Shown here piece by piece: positions 15,293 to 24,290 of a stretch of 26,100 nucleotides of DNA. The notes beneath the pieces were generated by a model that did no database searches, was not told where the DNA came from, and saw only the letters and a list, made by a program, of their open reading frames with translations. The stretch is from JAICLL01 sp035252155 (GTDB lineage Bacteria; Planctomycetota; Planctomycetia; Pirellulales; JAICIG01), in assembly GCA_035252155.1 (NCBI GenBank), contig DATFDL010000795.1:1-26100 (forward strand), read 5' to 3'. Position numbers and translations under genes: made by a program. The number at the start of each line of letters is the position of its first letter. Within the stretch, counting starts at the first letter, position 1.

Positions 15293-18200
15293 TTACGAGC
15301 AACCCATGCTGTTGCCGCAGTTGTGGCAGAGGTAACAGTTGCCGGCCCGCACCGTGATGGCGCCGCAGTTGTCGCAGCTCGGGGCGTCGGTCTGGAAGCT
15401 GGCGAACTGATCGCTGCGAGTCAGCGAGCCCGAGAGCATCTCGTCGAGGTCCCATTTGGCAGCCATGCCGGCGCGCTCCAGCAGCGTGGCGCCGCCCGAG
15501 ACGACGCTCGTTGCGCCGCCGTGCTTGCCATGCCCGTTCTTGTGAGTCGCACCGTTCGTGCCATTGCTTGAGAGCTTCGCCGAGGCCGAGCTAGCAACGG
15601 TGGCCGGAGCTCCGGCCGTCTTGGGCAATCCAGGCCCGACCGTCAGCCCGCCGGCCTTCGTGGCGGCGGGCTTCGACTCCCCCGGCGATTCTTCTCCTTC
15701 CTTGCCGCTGGCGTCGGCGGCGGGCAGGCCAATGCTCGCCTCGCGGTAGCCGGGCAAGAAGGTGATGCCCAGCCATCGGAAAATGTAATCGACAATGCTC
15801 TTGGCAATGCGAATGTCGGGGTTCTTGGTATGACCCATCGGCTCGAACCGCGTGTGCGAGAACTTGTTCACGTACACTTCCAGCGGCACGCCGTATTGCA
15901 GGCTCATCGACACCGCCGTGCCGAAGCTGTCCATCAGCCCGCCGATGGTGCTGCCTTCTTTGGCCATCGTGATGAACAGCTCGCCCGGCCGGCCGTCGTC
16001 GTAGAGGCCGACGGTGATATAGCCCTCATGCCCGGCCACGCTGAACTTGTGCGTGACCGAGTTGCGGGTGTCGGGCAGGCGTTCGCGGCGCGGGGCGGCC
16101 TTTTGTTTTTCGGCCGCCTTGTCGCCCTCGGTGCTGGTCGAGAGCGGCTGGCTTTCCTTCGAGCCGTCGCGATAGATGGCCAGCGCCTTCAACCCCAGCC
16201 GCCAGCCTTCGAGATACGCCTCGGCGATGTCGGCCGGCGTGGTGTCGCGCGGCATGTTCACGGTCTTCGAGATGGCGCCCGACAAAAACGGCTGGGCCGC
16301 CGCCATCATCCGCACGTGAGCACGCCAGGCGATCGACCGCGTGCCGTTGCGCGGTTGAAACGCACAGTCGAAGACCGAGAGATGCTCGTCCTTCAGATCG
16401 GCCGCGCCCTCGATGGTGTCTTCGCGGTCGATGTAGCCCAAGATCGACTCGATCTCGGGCTGATCGTAACCGAGCGTTTGCAGCGCCAGCGGCACGGTGT
16501 TATTGACAATCTTCAACATGCCGCCGCCGGCCAACTGCTTGTACTTGACCAGGGCGATGTCGGGCTCGATGCCCGTCGTGTCGCAATCCATCAAGAAGCT
16601 GATGGTGCCGGTGGGGGCCAGCACGGTGGCCTGCGCGTTGCGGAAGCCGTAGAGCCGTCCGTTGGCCAGCACTTCGTCCCACACGGCGCGAGCGGCGTCT
16701 TTGAGATACGCCGGGCAGGCCGGGTCGATCTCTTCGACCGCGCGGCGGTGCATGTCCATCACATGCAGCATCGGCTCGCGGTTTTCGGCATAGCCGTCGA
16801 AGGGGCCGACCGCCGCGGCCAGCTCGACGCTTGTCAGGTTGCCGGCCCCGTGCAGCAGAGCGGTCATCGCCCCGCACAGGCCCAAGGCCGCCGGCGAATC
16901 GTAGGCCACGCCGCTCGACATGATCAGGCTGCCCAGGTTCGAATAACCCAATCCCAGCGGACGGAAGCGATGGCTGTTGGCGGCGATGCGTTTGGTCGGA
17001 TAACTCGCGTGATCGACCAAGATTTCCTGGGCGATGAAGTAGATGCGGCAAGCCGCCTGGAACCGCTCGACGTCGAATCCCGGCGCGCCGGGATCGTCGC
17101 GGCGGAACTTCATCAGGTTGACGCTGGCCAGGTTGCAGGCCGTGTCGTCCAAGAACATATACTCCGAGCACGGGTTCGAGGCGTTGATTCGCCCCGAGTT
17201 CGGGCAAGTGTGCCAGCGGTTGATGGTCGTGTCGTATTGCACGCCGGGGTCGCCGCAATGCCAGGCACAGTCGGCCATGCGGTCGAGCAGCTCGCGGGCT
17301 TGGTAGCTGGGGCCGGGCCGCTCGGGCTGCGTCACCCAGTGCGTGGTCCAGGGCTGATCGGCTTCGACCGCCTGCATGAACTCGTCGGTCACGCGCACCG
17401 AAAGATTGGCGTTCTGGAACAGAATCGAGCTATAGGCTTCGCCGTTGAAGTTCGACTCGTAGCCGTTGGCGATGAGCACGCGGGCTTTGCGTTCTTCCTT
17501 GGCTTTGCACTCGATGAATTCGAGCACGTCGGGGTGCCAGATCTTGATCGACTGCATTTTGGCGGCCCGGCGGGTTTTGCCGCCGCTCTTGACGACCGCC
17601 GCGATCTGGTCGTAGACGCGCATGAACGAGAGCGGGCCGGAGGGCTTGCCACCGCCCGACAGCTTTTCGCGGTGCGACCGCAGCGTCGAGAGATCGGTGC
17701 CGGTGCCCGAGCCGAACTTGAAGAGCATCGCTTCGCTGCGGGCCAGCTCCATGATGTCTTCCATGTCGTCGCGGACGCTCTGAATGAAGCAGGCCGAGCC
17801 TTGCGGATATTCGTAGGGGTTTTCCGGCTGGCGTACTTCGGCCGCTTCGGCGTCCCAGTGCCAGTTGCACTGCGCCCCTTTCACGCCGTATTGATGGTAA
17901 AGGCCGACGTTAAACCAGACCGGCGAATTGAACGCCCCGTGCTGGTGGAGGCAGAGCCAAGTCAGCTCGCGGTAGAACTGCTCGCCATCTTCGGGCGAGG
18001 CGAAGTAGCCGTCTTTGATGCCCCAGTCGGCGATGGTGCGGCTGACGCGGTGGATCAACTGCCGCACGCTCTTCTCGCGCTGCGGCGTGCCGACCTCGCC
18101 ATAGAAGTATTTGCTGCAAACCACGTTGGTGGCCAGTTGGCTCCAGAAGGCGGGCACCTCGCAGTCGTGCTGCTCGAAGAGCACCTCGCCCGACTCGCCC

Positions 18201-18376
18201 TTGATGGCCGCCGTGCGGACTTCCCAGGCGACCGTCTCGAACGGATCGGCGACGTGATGCGGGCAGAACTGCGGCTCGATATTCAACCCGCGAGAGAAAC
18301 GGCGGCCATGTTTGCTCTTCGCACGCTCGACCTGGGCAGCCTGCCCCGCAACCAGACCCACGCTCGAATCGGCCAT
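15293..18376 (-). CDS. nrdJ: Vitamin B12-dependent (class II) ribonucleoside-diphosphate reductase
   Basis: The enzyme reduces ribonucleotides to deoxyribonucleotides with adenosylcobalamin as radical source. It has 1027 aa. The class-defining motifs are present: the redox cysteines C196 (GSACFIQSV) and C414 (DTACNLASVNL), the active-site N401-P-C403-S-E405, and the PTGTISFLMDCDTTGIEP block. The C-terminus ends in paired CxxC motifs (SCDNCG and CYLCHNCG) and a terminal MGCS, the flexible tail expected to regenerate the active site. A variable Gly/Ala/Ser-rich linker (about 880-965) precedes it. GAGGAG lies 7 bases before the ATG, supporting the start. Upstream lie NrdR-like operators and a promoter; downstream is a strong terminator, so it appears monocistronic. 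No class I or class III reductase genes are in the window. Confidence 0.97.
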   Translation of the reverse strand: MADSSVGLVAGQAAQVERAKSKHGRRFSRGLNIEPQFCPHHVADPFETVAWEVRTAAIKGESGEVLFEQHDCEVPAFWSQLATNVVCSKYFYGEVGTPQREKSVRQLIHRVSRTIADWGIKDGYFASPEDGEQFYRELTWLCLHQHGAFNSPVWFNVGLYHQYGVKGAQCNWHWDAEAAEVRQPENPYEYPQGSACFIQSVRDDMEDIMELARSEAMLFKFGSGTGTDLSTLRSHREKLSGGGKPSGPLSFMRVYDQIAAVVKSGGKTRRAAKMQSIKIWHPDVLEFIECKAKEERKARVLIANGYESNFNGEAYSSILFQNANLSVRVTDEFMQAVEADQPWTTHWVTQPERPGPSYQARELLDRMADCAWHCGDPGVQYDTTINRWHTCPNSGRINASNPCSEYMFLDDTACNLASVNLMKFRRDDPGAPGFDVERFQAACRIYFIAQEILVDHASYPTKRIAANSHRFRPLGLGYSNLGSLIMSSGVAYDSPAALGLCGAMTALLHGAGNLTSVELAAAVGPFDGYAENREPMLHVMDMHRRAVEEIDPACPAYLKDAARAVWDEVLANGRLYGFRNAQATVLAPTGTISFLMDCDTTGIEPDIALVKYKQLAGGGMLKIVNNTVPLALQTLGYDQPEIESILGYIDREDTIEGAADLKDEHLSVFDCAFQPRNGTRSIAWRAHVRMMAAAQPFLSGAISKTVNMPRDTTPADIAEAYLEGWRLGLKALAIYRDGSKESQPLSTSTEGDKAAEKQKAAPRRERLPDTRNSVTHKFSVAGHEGYITVGLYDDGRPGELFITMAKEGSTIGGLMDSFGTAVSMSLQYGVPLEVYVNKFSHTRFEPMGHTKNPDIRIAKSIVDYIFRWLGITFLPGYREASIGLPAADASGKEGEESPGESKPAATKAGGLTVGPGLPKTAGAPATVASSASAKLSSNGTNGATHKNGHGKHGGATSVVSGGATLLERAGMAAKWDLDEMLSGSLTRSDQFASFQTDAPSCDNCGAITVRAGNCYLCHNCGNSMGCS

Positions 18377-18554
18377 AAGAGAACTCCTCTGCTAAAAGAG
18401 ACCGGGCATCCATTCCAATATACAGAGGTACACTTCCTGCGGTGAAAGATATCGGCAATTGCAGGCCATAGGGATGCCATTCTCCGGCCCAATTCAACCC
18501 GCCGCTTCACCCGGCAACGTGCCCGGCGGCGAGCCGGGCGCAGTCACCCAACAA

Positions 18555-18602
18555 CAACTATATATTGTAGGCGTCATGCTCTGAAACTACAATATGCAGT
18601 TG
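18555..18602 (-). promoter_or_regulatory. nrdJ promoter with two NrdR-like boxes
   Basis: Two 16-bp near-palindromes, CAACTATATATTGTAG (18555-18570, plus strand) and CAACTGCATATTGTAG (18587-18602, minus strand), match each other at 14 of 16 positions and resemble the NrdR box. Their start-to-start distance is 32 bp, three helical turns, as is usual for paired NrdR boxes. On the minus strand TTGTAG (-35-like) and TACAAT (-10-like) are 17 bp apart, each inside one box, so a bound repressor would block the promoter. The inferred leader is about 180 nt and includes a GC-rich hairpin near 18507-18542. Confidence 0.75.
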
Positions 18603-18877
18603 TTAGGGAAGAGTTTACCCGCTTTGGCCGCGGCGTCAACTGGGCGGAAAAAGTTTGTCCCAACCTCAATGTTGGGGCAGTGTTAGCGAAATGTTCAGCC
18701 GATGGCCCGTGCTGTCGTTGCTAGCGGAGAGATGATGCAACCGGCGTGCTGGCAAGAGGTTCGGGATTTTCGCCGGGCGTGGTCGAGCGTGACCGGTAAC
18801 CCCGCATTTTTTCAGGGCTGTTTTTCGCCCGCCAAGGGCTTGCGGCGAGTTGTTCGGCCGAGACGTTGGCTACCGTA
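18603..18877. other. Non-coding stretch between nrdJ promoter and the orphan gene
   Basis: No convincing gene is seen. A small hairpin, CCCAAC CTCAAT GTTGGG, lies at 18659-18676, followed on the minus strand by a short T-run (ACTTTTT), so it may weakly terminate minus-strand transcription coming from 18878-19333. A short minus-strand frame at 18721-18969 overlaps that gene and lacks support. Confidence 0.45.
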
Positions 18878-19333
18878 TTAGCGGGTACTTCGCCGCATTG
18901 CTGGAATGGGCGTTGAATTGAGCTGAGCTCTGAGGTCCCGCAAGATCGCCCGGCGTTTTTTGAGCGCACGCTGATCCCAATCTGCGAGTATCGAAGAAGC
19001 GGTTCGCTTATCGTACTTGCCGGCCTCTACCGACTCTCGCACCGACTCGTGCAACCGCTCGATTAGCTCGATTTCTCGCGTGCGGTGTTCGACGGCCGCC
19101 GGGAGATCGTCCGTTAATTCGCAGAGCAAGGCCAACGCCTCGGCTCTGACGATCGCAACGTCATTTTCGGGCAATTCTTCGGTGATTTGCCGCAGGCGAG
19201 ACGAATATTTCCGCGCGGCGGCCCTATTGCCGCTTTCATAAAGGTGGGCATGAACACGTTCGCAGACCTTGCTTAGCTCACCCCAGATCGCAGGGCGGGT
19301 TGCCGCGGGCGTTGTATGCTTCGTGTGACCCAT
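18878..19333 (-). CDS. Hypothetical helical protein (151 aa)
   Basis: No family was recognised. The protein is predicted to be mostly helical and charged. A helix-pair pattern in residues about 15-100 (YESGNRAAARKYSSRLRQI, ELIERLHESVRESVEAGKYD) is reminiscent of TPR-like helical hairpins, and a basic segment (DQRALKKRRAILRDLRAQL) lies near the C-terminus. There is no signal peptide or membrane span. It is divergent from the efflux adaptor gene, with a 216-bp gap. No Shine-Dalgarno site precedes the ATG at 19333. The frame has a natural amino-acid composition, which supports a real gene, but nothing ties it to its neighbours. Confidence 0.6.
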   Translation of the reverse strand: MGHTKHTTPAATRPAIWGELSKVCERVHAHLYESGNRAAARKYSSRLRQITEELPENDVAIVRAEALALLCELTDDLPAAVEHRTREIELIERLHESVRESVEAGKYDKRTASSILADWDQRALKKRRAILRDLRAQLNSTPIPAMRRSTR

Positions 19334-19549
19334 TCGTGCGTCGTTGCCTTTTGATCACGTCGGCCGCACCCAAATTCTACGCTAAGAGTGGTATCGCCGC
19401 CATTTGGGCGGATTTTTGCCCAATTTTTGGCCCAACCACGGCAACGAGACGGCCAAGCAATGCCACCATCCAATAGCGGACGAAAACGATTCCGATTACT
19501 ATGCCAAATGCGGTTTGTGTCGATTAGGTAAATCCGGCGGGATAGCATC

Positions 19550-20809
19550 ATGCGGCACTCGGCCCACTGGGCTTTGGCGATAGTTCTGATTGCGGCCTGC
19601 CTGACGGGCTGCGGCAAAAAGCCCGCGGCGGCCGCCAAGAAGGAAGCGCCATTTAAGCTCGATCATCCGGGCGTCGAAGCGAAACTCAACACCATCACGC
19701 TGCTGCCCGAGGCCGAAGAGCATCTGGGCCTGAAGACCGCGCCGGTTGAAATGCGCACGATTCGGCAACGGCGGGTTTATGGCGGCGATGTCGTGTTGCC
19801 GACCGGGGCCTCGATCGTGGTCGCGGCGCCTGTGGGCGGCACGCTGGAAGCGGTTTCGCGGTCGGGCGCGCCCGAAGTGGGCAGCCGGGTCGCACGCGAC
19901 GATCCCGTGTTCATTCTAAAACCATTGCTCTCCGTCGAACGAGGCAAGCTTACGCCCGCCGAACGCGCGGCGCTGGCCCAGCTCAAGATGACACTGGCCG
20001 ACTTGCAAATTGCCGCCGAAGGCCAGGTGCAAACCGCACAGGTGCAGGTAGATGCCGCCACGAAGATCTTGGGCATCGATGAGCGGATGGAAAGAGACGG
20101 CACCATCGCCCGTCGCACGGTCGAAAACTCCCGTGCCGCGCTGGGCCAGGCCGAAAAGCAGTTGGAAGCCGCCCAGCGACGGGTGGAAATGCTCAAAAAA
20201 ATCGATCTCGACGCTGACTCCGGCGACGTGACGCCCATTCCGATCGTCTCGCCGCGCGACGGCTTTGTGAAGACGCAACTGGCGACGGAGGGCCAAATCG
20301 TCTCGATGGGCATGCCGTTGTTCGAAGTCATGGACTGCGATCCTATTTGGATTAAGGTGCCGGTCTATGCGGGCGAGGTGCATTCGATCGACGCGAAGCG
20401 GGCCGCCACGATTGAGCCGTTGGGCGGAAACGGCGCGGCGCCGCAAACCGCCGAGCCCGTGCGGGCGCCTCCGACCGCCGATCCACAGGCGGCCACCGTC
20501 GATCTTTATTACGAGCTGCCCAATGCCGGCGGCGCTTTACGGCCCGGTGAGCGCGTCGAAGTTGCCCTCGCGCTGCGCGGCGAAGAGCAAAGCCGCGTGG
20601 TGCCGTTTTCGGCGGTCGAGCACGACATTTACGGCGGGCAGTGGGTGTTTGAGCAAACGGCAGAACATCAATACGTGCGCCGCCGCGTGCAGGTGCCCTA
20701 CATTGTCGACAACATGGCGGTGCTCGAAAGCGGGCCGGCCGAAGGCGCGAAGATCGTCATCGAAGGCGCCGCCGAGCTATGGGGCACCGAGTTTGGAGCA
20801 AGCCATTAG
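19550..20809 (+). CDS. RND efflux periplasmic adaptor (membrane fusion) lipoprotein
   Basis: The protein has 419 aa and is secreted as a lipoprotein: the signal (MRHSAHWALAIVLIAACL) ends in the lipobox LTGC with Cys21. It has the adaptor layout: a split lipoyl-like half (about 80-105, GASIVVAAPVGGTLEAV), a long alpha-hairpin (about 125-225), the second lipoyl half (PRDGFVKTQLATEGQIVSMG, about 230-250), a beta-barrel (PIWIKVPVYAGEV) and a membrane-proximal domain. This is the HlyD/CusB type, which links an inner-membrane RND pump to an outer-membrane channel. The pump gene follows after 137 bp containing a heptamer inverted repeat, and the two are probably cotranscribed. No metal-binding Met or His cluster is obvious, so the substrate is not assigned. 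Confidence 0.9.
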   Translation: MRHSAHWALAIVLIAACLTGCGKKPAAAAKKEAPFKLDHPGVEAKLNTITLLPEAEEHLGLKTAPVEMRTIRQRRVYGGDVVLPTGASIVVAAPVGGTLEAVSRSGAPEVGSRVARDDPVFILKPLLSVERGKLTPAERAALAQLKMTLADLQIAAEGQVQTAQVQVDAATKILGIDERMERDGTIARRTVENSRAALGQAEKQLEAAQRRVEMLKKIDLDADSGDVTPIPIVSPRDGFVKTQLATEGQIVSMGMPLFEVMDCDPIWIKVPVYAGEVHSIDAKRAATIEPLGGNGAAPQTAEPVRAPPTADPQAATVDLYYELPNAGGALRPGERVEVALALRGEEQSRVVPFSAVEHDIYGGQWVFEQTAEHQYVRRRVQVPYIVDNMAVLESGPAEGAKIVIEGAAELWGTEFGASH

Positions 20810-20943
20810 AGGGTTCAGGGCTCAGGGTTCAGGGTTCAGCATTTTTGTGCAATCGTTTCGGTTCGGCGCCGACGTTTGACATTCGCGAGAGTGCTGAACC
20901 CTGAACCCTGAACCCTGAACCCTCGCATGAACCCTGAACCCTC
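20810..20943. repeat. Inverted GGGTTCA heptamer arrays
   Basis: Four heptamers on the plus strand (20811-20838, one variant GGGCTCA) face four on the minus strand (20893-20923). The two 31-bp arms match at 30 positions and are separated by 52 bp. Two further minus-strand heptamers lie at 20927-20943, ending 3 bp before the pump start codon. The part after the first arm (GCATTTTTGTG) resembles the locus at 12081-12095. The element fills the gap between adaptor and pump genes and would form a long hairpin in the mRNA. Confidence 0.9.
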
Positions 20944-20946
20944 CTT

Positions 20947-23900
20947 ATGTCCTGGCTCGTCGGCACCTCTCTGAAGCTTCGCGTCGCCGTGCTGGCGCTC
21001 TCCGTGGTGCTTATGATCTACGGCGTGCGGCAGCTCGAGCATGCGCCGCTCGACGTGTTTCCGGAGTTCGCGCCGCCGTTGGTCGAAATCCAGACCGAGG
21101 CGCCGGGCCTCTCGACCGAAGAAGTCGAAAACCTGGTCACGATGCCACTGGAAAACGCGCTCACCGGCATTCCGTTCCTTTCGGCCATTCGTTCCAAATC
21201 GGTACTAGGGCTGTCGCAAATCAAGTTGATCCTGCAACCGGGCAGCGACTTGATTCGCTCGCGGCAACTGGTGCAAGAGCGACTGGCGATCGAGGCGGCT
21301 CGACTTCCGGCTGTCGCCCGACCACCGGTGATGCTTTCGCCGCTGTCGTCGACCAGCCGTGTGATGAAGATCGGCGTCAGCTCCAAAAAACTCTCGCAGA
21401 TGGAGCTGACCGAGCTTGCCCGGTGGACCATTCGCCCGCGGCTTCGGGCGGTCGAGGGTGTGGCCAACGTGGCCATTTGGGGCCAGCGCGATCGGCAATT
21501 TCAGGTGCTGGTCAATCCGGAGCGGCTGCGCGAGCACCAGGTGACGCTTGCGGCGATCGAACGCGCGGCCGCCGACGCCGTGGTGCAGGCCGGCGGCGGT
21601 TTTATCGATACGCCGAATCAACGCATGGCGGTCCGGCACTTGACCGGCGTCCTGAAGGCCGATGATCTGGCGGCGACCGTGGTCGACTTCCGCGGCGGCG
21701 CTCCCCTGCGGCTGGGTGACGTAGCCGACGTGGTCGAAGGTTTTCCGGCGCCCATTGGCGACGCGGTGATCAACGACGGCCCCGGACTGCTCTTGATTGT
21801 CGAGAAGCAGCCCTGGGGCAACACACTCAATGTCACGCGCAAGGTCGAAGCCGCGCTCGATGCGCTGCGGCCCGGCCTGAAAGACGTCGAGATCGACGCT
21901 ACGATTTTCCGCCCCGCCACGTTCATCGAGCGGTCGCTGACCAACTTGTCGGACGCCATGTTGCTGGGCTGCCTGCTGGTGATCGTTATTCTGGTCGCGT
22001 TTTTGTTCGATTGGCGAACCTCACTAATCAGCCTGACGGCCATTCCGCTTTCGCTCATCGCCGCCGCCGTCGTCTTACAGGCCAGCGGAGCCACGCTCAA
22101 CACAATGGTCATCGCCGGGCTAGTGATCGCCCTGGGCGAAGTAGTTGACGACGCCATCATCGACGTCGAGAACATCCTGCGGCGGCTCAAGCTCAATCGG
22201 CAAAGCGAAAATCCCCGACCCGCCTACGAGGTGGTCCTGGCCGCCTCGCTCGAAGTGCGCAGCGCCGTGGTCTACGCCAGCCTGATCGTCACGCTAGTCT
22301 TCGTGCCGGTGCTGTTCTTGGAAGGTGTATCCGGCTCGTTTTTCCGCCCATTGGGTATGGCCTACATTCTGGCCATCCTCGCGTCGTTGCTGGTCGCACT
22401 CACCGTGACGCCGGCCATGTCGCTGATGCTGCTACCCGGCGCACCGGCGCGGCGCCGCGAGCCGCCGCTCACACGCTGGCTGAAGGCGATCTATGCACGC
22501 ATGCTGCCGTGGTTTTTGCACCGCCCCTACGCGGCGGTCGCCGTACTTTTGGTGACCTTCGGCGTTACCGGCTATGTGGTCAAAGGACTGGGCGAAGAGT
22601 TTTTGCCCAACTTCAAAGAGACCGATTTTTTGATGCACTGGGTCGAGAAGGAGGGCACTTCGCTGGAGGCCATGACGCGGCTCACCATCCGTGTCAGCAA
22701 GGAGCTGCGCCAGGTGCCGGGCGTCAAGAATTTCGGCTCGCACATTGGCCGGGCCGAGGTGGCCGACGAAGTCGTGGGTCCAAACTTCACCGAACTGTGG
22801 ATCAGCGTCGATCCCGAGATGGACCTCGATGAAACCATGCACCGCGTGCAGAACGTCGTCGAAGGTTATCCGGGGATCTATCGCGACGTGCTTACGTATC
22901 TTAAAGAGCGCATCAAAGAGGTCCTCACCGGCGCGAAGGCCACGATCGTGGTCCGCATTTTTGGTCCCGACCTGGAAGGGCTGCGGGCGAAGGCCGACGA
23001 GGTCTTTAACGTCATCAGTCAGATCGAAGGCGTCCACACGCCTCACATCGAACAGCAGAAATTGGTGCCGCAGATCCAGGTGGAGCTGCGGCCCGAGGCT
23101 GCTGCGCGGTTCGGATTGACAGCAGGTCAGGTGCGGCGCGCCGTGCAGACGTTTGTTCGCGGCACGGTGGTGGGCGAAGTCTATTTTGGCGAAAAAAGCG
23201 TTCCCGTGATGGTGTGGGGCGTACCCAACGTGCGCAGCGATTTGTCGGCCTTGCGTAATTTGCCGATTGATCTTCCGCGCCCGGGACCGACCAAGCCGGC
23301 GCCGCCGGGGCAGTCGGCGCCCAGCGGCGGCAACGCTTCGCCAGGGGTGCTGGCGTCGCCCGTTTCGCCGCCCCCGACCGTCGCCACGCCGGCCAGCGGC
23401 TATGTGCTGCTGGGCGATGTGGCCAACGTCGAGATTGTGCCGGCCCCCAACGAAATCATGCGCGAGGCGGCTTCGCGAAAGATCGACGTTACCTGCAATG
23501 TGCAGGGTCGCGACTTGGGCTCGGTCGCCCGAGAAATCAAAAAGCGCGTCTCGGCGATGGAATTCGAGCGCGGCTACCACCCCGAGTTCGGCGGCGAATA
23601 CGCCGCGCGGGAGGAATCGCGACAGCGGTTGTTCATGTTGGCCGCGCTCTCGCTGGCGGGCATCTTGCTGCTCTTGTATATCGACTTCAACTCCTGGCGC
23701 CTGACGCTGCTGGTCTTTCTGACGATTCCTTTCGCGTTGGTGGGCGGCGTGTTTGGCGCCTGGCTCGACACAGGCGTGCTCTCGCTCGGCTCGCTGGTCG
23801 GCTTTGTCACAGTGCTGGGCATCGCCGCGCGCAACGGCATCATGCTGGTCAGTCATTACCGGCACTTGGAACTGGTCGAAGGCGAGCCGTTCGGACCGGA

Positions 23901-24135
23901 GCTGGTGACCCGCGGCTCCGAAGAGCGTTTGGCCCCGATTTTGATGACTACTTTGGCCACTGGGTTGGCTCTAGTGCCGCTCATCGTCCGCGGCAATCTG
24001 CCCGGCCACGAGATCGAGTATCCGATGGCGGTGGTGATCTTGGGCGGCCTGATTACTTCGACTCTGTTGAATCTGTTTCTCGTTCCGCCGCTCTACGCCG
24101 CCTGGGGCCGTGTGCGGCCGGCCGACGGGGCGTAG
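20947..24135 (+). CDS. RND efflux pump, HME (CusA/CzcA-like) family permease
   Basis: This is an inner-membrane proton-driven pump of 1062 aa, the usual length for the family. It opens with a membrane helix and the typical HME porter entry (LDVFPEFAPPLVEIQTEAPGLSTEEVENLVTMPLE, partial). The proton-relay motif of the fourth membrane helix is intact: VVDDAIIDVEN with D401, D402, D406 and E408. A second helix bundle (about 895-1050) ends the protein. Residues about 775-818 are a Pro/Gly/Ser-rich insert inside the second periplasmic part, not usual for the family. HME pumps mostly export Cu/Ag or Zn/Co/Cd, but planctomycete members are poorly assigned, so the substrate is open. No outer-membrane TolC-like gene follows. 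No Shine-Dalgarno site is seen. Confidence 0.94.
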   Translation: MSWLVGTSLKLRVAVLALSVVLMIYGVRQLEHAPLDVFPEFAPPLVEIQTEAPGLSTEEVENLVTMPLENALTGIPFLSAIRSKSVLGLSQIKLILQPGSDLIRSRQLVQERLAIEAARLPAVARPPVMLSPLSSTSRVMKIGVSSKKLSQMELTELARWTIRPRLRAVEGVANVAIWGQRDRQFQVLVNPERLREHQVTLAAIERAAADAVVQAGGGFIDTPNQRMAVRHLTGVLKADDLAATVVDFRGGAPLRLGDVADVVEGFPAPIGDAVINDGPGLLLIVEKQPWGNTLNVTRKVEAALDALRPGLKDVEIDATIFRPATFIERSLTNLSDAMLLGCLLVIVILVAFLFDWRTSLISLTAIPLSLIAAAVVLQASGATLNTMVIAGLVIALGEVVDDAIIDVENILRRLKLNRQSENPRPAYEVVLAASLEVRSAVVYASLIVTLVFVPVLFLEGVSGSFFRPLGMAYILAILASLLVALTVTPAMSLMLLPGAPARRREPPLTRWLKAIYARMLPWFLHRPYAAVAVLLVTFGVTGYVVKGLGEEFLPNFKETDFLMHWVEKEGTSLEAMTRLTIRVSKELRQVPGVKNFGSHIGRAEVADEVVGPNFTELWISVDPEMDLDETMHRVQNVVEGYPGIYRDVLTYLKERIKEVLTGAKATIVVRIFGPDLEGLRAKADEVFNVISQIEGVHTPHIEQQKLVPQIQVELRPEAAARFGLTAGQVRRAVQTFVRGTVVGEVYFGEKSVPVMVWGVPNVRSDLSALRNLPIDLPRPGPTKPAPPGQSAPSGGNASPGVLASPVSPPPTVATPASGYVLLGDVANVEIVPAPNEIMREAASRKIDVTCNVQGRDLGSVAREIKKRVSAMEFERGYHPEFGGEYAAREESRQRLFMLAALSLAGILLLLYIDFNSWRLTLLVFLTIPFALVGGVFGAWLDTGVLSLGSLVGFVTVLGIAARNGIMLVSHYRHLELVEGEPFGPELVTRGSEERLAPILMTTLATGLALVPLIVRGNLPGHEIEYPMAVVILGGLITSTLLNLFLVPPLYAAWGRVRPADGA

Positions 24136-24290
24136 GTCACGCTTTACGGTGGTGCGGGCATTCCGGCAAGCTCGCGTAGCCAGATTTGCCGTTTCCCGCA
24201 ATAATAAAGAGTGCGGGCGCCCTATGCGCCGCATCTGTTACTTACCGACGAATTCCCCCGCTCCATCCCCGCCACGGTAAAGGCCTGTCC

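Noticed and set aside
15830..18445. 871-codon plus-strand open frame antisense to nrdJ
   Set aside because: It mirrors the codons of a certain gene in GC-rich DNA; its translation is Arg/His/Gly-rich with no domain pattern.
18377..18550. Possible cobalamin riboswitch in the nrdJ leader
   Set aside because: B12-dependent enzymes can carry one and the leader has GC hairpins and a weak GCCGGAGA, but the conserved core elements and a proper B12 box could not be recognised by eye. A covariance-model search would decide.
18721..18969. 82-codon minus-strand frame
   Set aside because: It overlaps the 151-codon gene in another frame and has no recognisable features.
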